DNA from: Plasmodium malariae
Lineage: Eukaryota; Apicomplexa; Aconoidasida; Haemosporida; Plasmodiidae
Length of the DNA stretch: 64,000 bases
Direction: 5' to 3'
NCBI RefSeq assembly: GCF_900090045.1
Contig: NC_041788.1
Coordinates: forward strand, 744,001 to 808,000
The notes under the pieces were generated by a model. The model saw only the letters and a list, made by a program, of their open reading frames with translations. It did no database searches and was not told the DNA's origin. The translations under genes were made by a program, and so were the position numbers. Shown one piece after another: positions 57,931 through 64,000 of this stretch (the stretch's first letter is position 1; every line of letters starts with the position of its first letter).

Positions 57931-58519
57931 ATGGTTATTTCATCGCATAGCAAAATTATTTTAAGTAAACTGAAGGTTATGGTATGCTATATATATATTG
58001 CATTTCCTTTTAAAAGAAAAAAAAAAAAAAAAAAAAAAAAAATATGTCTAGTCCAGTATTTAATGAAACGTTAAAAATACTAGAAGCTCATATTTGATAT
58101 TATCAGCATTATATTATACTATAAAACGTTTAAATAAGGACCATTATATTTATATAACTAGAGAAATTGCGAGAAAAAGACATAAAAGAATAGTTATGCA
58201 TATTATATAATTTGTAAAATAAAAATGATTTACATTTGCTACTTGTATATTTTGTTTCAAATGTGCTTTTTTGTAATATGATATACCTTTTTTTTTTTTT
58301 AAATATCTAATTATTTTTACTTTTTTTTTTTATTTTTTTAATTCAGCATTTTAATAAAAAAAATTGTACATATGTATACAAATAAATATACATATGTAGA
58401 AAGAACCGAAAGAAAATGGCAATTTAGATCTTCCGCAAGAGGTATTTTTCCCTAGGTTATTAACTGAACTTTTGATGATATTACATTTTCTGGAATTTTT
58501 TATTTCTAATGAAACGTAA
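57931..58519 (+). CDS. Candidate small spliced gene (about 56 aa), unrecognised
   Basis: Exon 1 is 57931-57981 (MVISSHSKIILSKLKVM, donor GTATGC, phase 0). The final exon is 58400-58519 (acceptor CATATGTAG, KEPKENGNLDLPQEVF...LLTELLMILHFLEFF, stop TAA; 39 residues). The final exon is clearly protein-like and amphipathic. An additional open island at 58044-58097 (MSSPVFNETLKILEAHI) may be an alternative first exon or an internal one, but it does not join in phase. No family recognised. Confidence 0.38.
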
Positions 58520-59041
58520 AGAACATAATATGATAAACAAATTTATATCTTGACACGAAATATATTACATGTTTAATTCATAAAAAAAAAAAAAAATATA
58601 TATATATATAAAATATAAAAGGAATATGTACTTTTTTTTCCTATAGCATAATTGAATTTAGGCATGTTTCTCGTTATTAGTAAAGTATATAAGGCAATGT
58701 GGAATTCCATATCTTTCATTTTAGCCTATATATATATTGCATGTACTTAAGCTTTTAAATACACATAGATATGAAACATTTTATACATATATAATAAATC
58801 ATAAATCTATACATATATATATTATGTCTTCTGTTTTCTATTTTTGTGTACGTATTTCTTTGTTCCATGGATGTTGAATAATTTTTCTAGGTTTATATGC
58901 CTAAATAATTCTCTTTTCTAATAAAAAAATTATAGTAGCGGAAAAAATATATTTTTTTTTTTCTATTAGACGAAAATTGCTTTTAAATTACTGCTATGAA
59001 GACATTTTGCTATTATAAATGTATATATATATATACATATG

Positions 59042-59073
<32 letters not shown>

Positions 59074-60449
59074 GGTAAAAATTTTACTATTCTTCTGAGT
59101 GAATATCTATAAATATAGAAAAAATACATGTCGAAATGTAGTAAAAAATATCATATGAAAAAATATCGAGCTAAAATAAAATTTTTTGCAAAAATTTATT
59201 TTTAATAATTATTTTTAAAAAATTTAATCTATTTCTGTGATTTTTTATGTTATTTTTGTAATTCAAAAGTTTTATAATTTAATTTTTTTTTTTTTTTTCA
59301 TCATTTCATTAATAACAAAAATTTCATGTACATCTATTTAGTATTCTGTTATTCTTAATTATTTCAACTTAATATATATTTTTATTTTATTTAATTATTG
59401 TTTTATCATAACCTTAGATCTTGTATAAGCAGAATTATTTTACATATGATAATGTAAATTTTAACAATTTATTTTATGGTTTCTATATATAAAATCTTAT
59501 ATTTTCTTTATTTTCCTTATTTATTATAAAATATATTATTGATGTACTAAAGTACTATTGCGTGTATATTACATATATAGAAGTAGATAGATATATATAA
59601 ATAAGTAACCGCAAAAGTATGTAGAAGTAAATAGCACGAATGCATAATATATATATGTATAATTCTTAATTTATTTTATATATATGTAATTAATTTTTAT
59701 GCATATAGGCATCTGAAAGTTGCATTATAACGTCTGCTACTATTTCGTGATGGAATGTTATAAATGACTATAGTAATTTTTTTTTTTTTTTTTAAATTAA
59801 TAGTCATTTTTGAATATGCGTAGTTTTATTATTAATTCTATTTTGTAGAATTTAAATATAAAAAAAAAATAAAAAAAAAACAGATATATCTAAAATGTAC
59901 ATAGAAAAAAAAAGAAAAGGGGGTAGAACTCTCATTTATTATTAAATTGCTCAAGTTAATTATTACTCATATAACACTTATACATACATATATTATGTGT
60001 ACATATAAATACATGCAACTAATTTTTTATTTTTACCTTTAATGAAGGAAAATTACACTTTTTCTTATAAACACATTAAATAGATAGAAGTCTTTATAAA
60101 GCGTGTGCAGACTGTTGTTTTAACGAATGTAAATATACACGCTTAAGTGAATAAATATTAACATGTATACGTATTATATATATACACACATACATAAATA
60201 CATATACTTGTGTAAATATAATACATACGAACACATACACATTTAATTTTCCTTGTATACACGAAGCTGTTTAATTTTTTTTTTAGTTCATGCTTTTTAT
60301 TAAAGAGGTTTTTTAAAATTAATTTAATATTATTAATAAATTCTTAATATATGTAAAAAATTAAGGGTTAAGTACGTACAAAAAATTGTGAACGTTGTAG
60401 TTTCCATGCAAATATATATATATATTTATATACATATACATTTACAACC

Positions 60450-60493
<44 letters not shown>

Positions 60494-60623
60494 TTAATAT
60501 ATACACATTCATGCTTGTTTATGGACTTATACCTATATTACTATAAGAATTAAAAAAGTTGCATAAAGATATATTTTTTAAAAAAAATTTAATGAGCTAT
60601 TTGTTGTGATAGAGTTGTATTTA

Positions 60624-60899
60624 TTATGTATAACGTAAGTACTTTTCCAATTTTTTTTTTTTTTTTTTTATAACAAAGTTACGTAAAATAATGTATATTT
60701 TTAGTATTTTTGAATAACTGAATATTTTACGCTCCTCCAAATGTTTAGCATTTGGTGAAATATTTAATGCTATATTGCCCCCATGTTTTTTTTTTTTTTT
60801 TTTTTTTTTATTTACAAAATAGATTAAATTTATGAAGTGTCCTGAGTTAACTCTATAAAATGAGTATATATTATTGCACATATATATATACATACACAT
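60624..60899 (-). CDS. Possible small protein (91 aa) with poly-Lys tract
   Basis: A single frame with SFYRVNSGHFINLIYFVNK, then a Lys run from an A homopolymer, then HGGNIALNISPNAKHLEERK and a hydrophobic segment (SKILKIYIILRNF). The composition is more natural than that of the surrounding microsatellite frames. There is no recognised domain and no neighbour that suggests a role. The true start and end may lie in other exons. Confidence 0.28.
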   Translation of the reverse strand: MCMYIYMCNNIYSFYRVNSGHFINLIYFVNKKKKKKKKHGGNIALNISPNAKHLEERKIFSYSKILKIYIILRNFVIKKKKKKLEKYLRYT

Positions 60900-61314
60900 T
60901 ATTTTATAAAAACAATTATTTACTTACACATTTTTATGGGTAAATACGTTTTTAATACGTTGTTATAAAAGTTAGATCGACATTTTACGAATTTGTAAAA
61001 GTTTAGTCTTGGAAAAATTGTTTAAAAAAAGGAAAAAATAAATAACATAAATGTGTTTTTTATATAAAGACAAATTACCGAAATTAATTTTTTAGAAATT
61101 TTTTACTTTTTTATTAGTTTTTTATAAAATTTTATAAAATTGTGTGAGCTTAATGCATATAAAAAACGTATACATACATGTATATATGTAAATATATATA
61201 TTTTTTATTTTTTTATTTTTGTAGTATATTAGTTGCTTCCTGTTAAACCTGTTTTATTGCATGTTATTCAGCTCTATTTTTGTAGATATGTATACATAAA
61301 AGTATACATACGGA

Positions 61315-61345
<31 letters not shown>

Positions 61346-62384
61346 TTATACACGTAGTAATGTATATAATTATATATGTAGTTTCATCGTAAAAGCATTA
61401 ATTTAATTGTTCTGCTTTATGAAGTGCACTTATGTTTATTAAATTAAAATTATCTGTATATCTATGTACCTATCTACATACGTATATATATATATATATA
61501 TTTATTATAATAACAATTTTTGCTTCATTTTTGATTGTGACATATAAACATTTATTTATATTACCAAATGTTACATCTCCAACGTGTTTTTTCTGAGAAA
61601 ACATATTTAAAATAAATACGACTACATAACAGTTAATTTATACATATACATCATATACACTTTTATAGACAAATTAAACGGAGTATATAATTAATATATT
61701 ATTTTTTTTTATTAGACACCCTTTCCCTATTTTTGCTTTCAAATAAAAACTATCTTTAGTATTAAATGTTTAATTGTGTTTATTATTTGTATATTTGTAT
61801 ATTCGTATTTTACATATATATATATTTATTTTTATTTTTTTTTTGTTGTTGTTCTTGTTTTTTCCCGAACTCCTTAATTTCAATATATAATGTGTTGTAT
61901 TGTATATACATATATAAAAGTACACATGGTTATATATTCATGAGGACTACATATATTTATCCGTTTTATTACTTTCCATAGCGCCATACGCATATATATA
62001 TATAAACCATACGAATGTGTGTGTATTCTTGAATTCATTAAAAAGATGTATAATCTTGTGTTCATTTGATTTTTAATTTTTTTTTTTTTATTTTATTATC
62101 CCTTGTTAAGAATTCGCTCAGTTTTCCAATGAAAAATCATGTTACACATTACAAATGTATACCGCTTATTATATTATAATTCTGTTTTCATTTATGCACC
62201 CCCTTTTATATATTTCCTTCTGTTGTTACACTTTTATATGTTCGTTATGATTTTTTATAATTCTCACCACTCGTTTTATGATATTATATGATATTCAAAA
62301 AAAAAAATATTCTTGCGTTTTTGTTTTTTTCTTTTTTTGTAAATGGTATCCTAATAACACTGCAATGTTGTAAAAATATATATA

Positions 62385-62545
62385 AATGCATACATAAGTG
62401 CATACATACATAAGTGCATACATACATAAGTGCATACATACATAAGTGCATACATACATAAGTGTATACATACATAAGTGCATACATACATAAGTGCATA
62501 CATACATAAGTGCATACATACATAAGTGCATACATACATAAGTGC
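62385..62545. repeat. 16-bp minisatellite AGTGCATACATACATA, about 9-10 copies
   Basis: Near-perfect direct repeats (one copy has AGTGTATACATACATA), ending about 60 bp before the phosphatase-like start codon, so it probably lies in the promoter or 5' UTR. The unit contains TGCATA, close to the TGCATGCA-type and GTGCA words recognised by some ApiAP2 factors; any regulatory role is inference. Confidence 0.92.
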
Positions 62546-62606
62546 ATTTTTATTTATATAAATACACATGTACTCTTCCCCAATTTCGTGCTACGAATAA
62601 ATAACC

Positions 62607-64000
62607 ATGGGTAATTGCATGTCTTTTATAAATTATTCCAAATTTAAATTTAAAAAGGATGCTACTATAAATTCATATTCCTATTCTAATAAGAACTATG
62701 AGGACTTAATGAACAGCCATACTTATATAATAGGAGATGAAAACAGGAGGATAGAGAAACGTAGTGATGATTACAGTGACATATGCAATAACGAACGTAA
62801 TAACAAATATGGTGAAAAAGAAAAATGTAATGAAAAGAAGGATAATCGAGATGTAGTGAGTGATAGTAATTCCGAAAATACACATGATGAACATATAAAA
62901 TACGAAGAGTATAATAGAGATGATGCATATGTATTAAAAGAAAAAAAAAATAAAAATGAAAGAGACAAGGTTAAGGATAAAATGAAAAAAAGAAATAAAA
63001 AGGAAAGGATGGAAACAAGATACACTGCGAGCATTAAATTAGTGGTAGACTCTTCTTGTGAAGAAGACAACGAGAACAGTTATAATGACAGCGGAAATAA
63101 TAGCAGCAATAATAGCAGCAATAACAGCGGAAATAATAGCGGAAATAACAGCGGCATTAACAGCGGCAATAACAGCGAAAGTAATATTAGCAATAAGTAT
63201 AGCAGAAAAAGCAGCAAGAATAACAGCAATTCAAATGACAATAATTTAGTAAATATGTACAAACAGGAGTCGAATGAACGTTATAATAAGAATGGAGATA
63301 TATGTTCTAATAAGAGCTCCATATACCAAAGCCCAGTAAATGGAAATGTTCTATACAAAAAGATTAAACGCGAAAATTTGCTGAACATTAAATACAGTAA
63401 TATGATATTAAATGATATAAGAGATGTAGATATAATAGTCGTATTTTTATTTAGTCTGTTTCTTTATTTTAATGCGAACAATATTGTTGATATGCTGGAT
63501 CGAAATAAAAAAGATAGATATACTATGAGAAATTCTCTGAACATAAACCATGATATTATTAAATTTCCCACATTTCCAAAGGAAATTATTGATGGTTTTT
63601 TAAAAAATGACTTTACATTATTAAGAAAATATATCAAAAACAAATGTAATAAATTAAAAAAAAAGTATAAAAGTACATATTTAAAAAAGATAAATCAACA
63701 GAAAAAAGAAAAAAGTGAAAAAAAAAATTTTAAAAATGAATTAAAAAAAAAAAAAGAAAAATGCTCATTTTCAAATATTGTAGAATCTGTTGATAGAAAT
63801 GAATGGATTCATAGAGATATCACAGAAATACCATGTGACCAAAATTTACCGGACATAAATATTACATTTATAGTTATGGGAGCATACTGTTTTTATCAAA
63901 AAAATATGAAACCATTTCAAGATAAAAATACTTTTTTCTATAAATCCCCATCTTATTCATGTGATGCAGAAATATCAGTTGCATGTAAAAAAGGGAGAAA
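62607..64000 (+). CDS. N-myristoylation-motif protein, probable PP2C-type (PPM) phosphatase, 5' part
   Basis: The frame starts MGNCMSFINY: Gly2 as myristoylation site and Cys4 as a likely palmitoylation site, so membrane attachment is expected. About 465 residues are visible. A charged, Asn/Ser-rich region follows, with a GGAAATAACAGC-type repeat (about 63085-63185). Next comes a hydrophobic segment (DVDIIVVFLFSLFLYF, about residue 275) and a basic stretch. At the window edge EISVACKKGRK appears, which resembles the opening of the PP2C catalytic domain (motif xCxKGxK...NQD), but the Asp motifs that bind metal lie outside. Position after RPL24 also fits my memory of a PPM phosphatase gene in P. 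falciparum. Function would be Ser/Thr dephosphorylation at a membrane. Confidence 0.6.
   Translation, partial: MGNCMSFINYSKFKFKKDATINSYSYSNKNYEDLMNSHTYIIGDENRRIEKRSDDYSDICNNERNNKYGEKEKCNEKKDNRDVVSDSNSENTHDEHIKYEEYNRDDAYVLKEKKNKNERDKVKDKMKKRNKKERMETRYTASIKLVVDSSCEEDNENSYNDSGNNSSNNSSNNSGNNSGNNSGINSGNNSESNISNKYSRKSSKNNSNSNDNNLVNMYKQESNERYNKNGDICSNKSSIYQSPVNGNVLYKKIKRENLLNIKYSNMILNDIRDVDIIVVFLFSLFLYFNANNIVDMLDRNKKDRYTMRNSLNINHDIIKFPTFPKEIIDGFLKNDFTLLRKYIKNKCNKLKKKYKSTYLKKINQQKKEKSEKKNFKNELKKKKEKCSFSNIVESVDRNEWIHRDITEIPCDQNLPDINITFIVMGAYCFYQKNMKPFQDKNTFFYKSPSYSCDAEISVACKKGR
63085..63190 (+). repeat. AATAACAGCGGA-type coding repeat (NNSG)
   Basis: Short units giving Asn-Asn-Ser-Gly or Asn-Ser-Gly repeats in the phosphatase-like protein. 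The opposite strand is open as a Leu-rich frame as a consequence. Confidence 0.85.

Larger units (their letters stand above)
57635..62606. other. Intergenic region between RPL24 and the phosphatase-like gene
   Basis: About 5 kb of extremely AT-rich DNA with many homopolymers (A run 58016-58042, T run 59047-59072) and TA runs (60459-60490, 61321-61345). It holds the RPL24 3' UTR, the phosphatase promoter and two candidate small genes listed separately (57931-58519 + and 60624-60899 -). A 16-bp minisatellite lies just before the phosphatase gene. At 59700-59765 a less AT-rich patch is open on both strands and cannot be assigned. Confidence 0.5.

Noticed and set aside
62284..62569. Met-His-Leu-Cys-Tyr repeat frames on the minus strand
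   Set aside because: Direct translation of the 16-bp minisatellite.
1..64000. tRNA, rRNA, CRISPR arrays, insertion sequences, viral genes
   Set aside because: No cloverleaf, conserved rRNA, spacer-repeat array, transposase or viral sequence was recognised; the integrase is an intron-rich nuclear gene without flanking inverted repeats.

Overview
The window is nuclear DNA of a malaria parasite (Plasmodium). The evidence is the extreme A+T content with long A/T homopolymers and (TA)n runs, very long asparagine- and lysine-rich reading frames, short GT-AG introns, and a gene set that I remember as syntenic with P. falciparum chromosome 13 (CPSII, RPS27, ..., integrase, DCP2, ..., RPL24, PP2C-type phosphatase). 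The species cannot be fixed by eye. Abundant Asn runs and low-complexity inserts would suit P. malariae or an avian parasite better than the P. vivax group, but this is inference.

Layout: 1-3525 (-) is the 5' part of glutamine-hydrolysing carbamoyl-phosphate synthetase II (pyrimidine synthesis), with a 31-nt first exon. 6063-6575 (+) is ribosomal protein S27. 7670-24731 (-) is one giant two-exon gene (5531 aa) that looks like two genes until the 466-nt intron at 14279-14744 is recognised. 26709-28016 (-) encodes a 2-phosphoglycerate-kinase-like P-loop protein. 29835-34064 (-) encodes a helical-repeat protein, possibly organellar. 34848-36647 (+) encodes a SCOC-like short coiled coil fused to long low-complexity sequence, followed by what looks like decayed coding sequence. 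37391-40498 (-) is a 13-exon tyrosine recombinase (Pf-Int type) with an N-terminal zinc ribbon. 44092-48669 (-) is the mRNA-decapping enzyme DCP2. 52464-53546 (-) is a GLE1-like mRNA-export factor. 56242-57634 (+) is ribosomal protein L24. 62607 to the window end (+) is the start of a myristoylation-motif protein, probably a PP2C-type phosphatase.

The intergenic stretches are AT-rich and full of microsatellites. Several contain short, less AT-rich, phase-compatible exon-like segments that may be tiny spliced genes (about 25.0-25.6, 28.9-29.0, 42.2-42.5, 53.7-56.1, 57.9-58.5 and 60.6-60.9 kb). These are listed with low confidence.

Functional themes are housekeeping: pyrimidine synthesis, translation (S27, L24), mRNA export and decay (GLE1-like, DCP2), signalling (PP2C-type), plus a phage-type recombinase of unknown biological role. 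No tRNA, rRNA, CRISPR, insertion sequence or viral sequence was seen.
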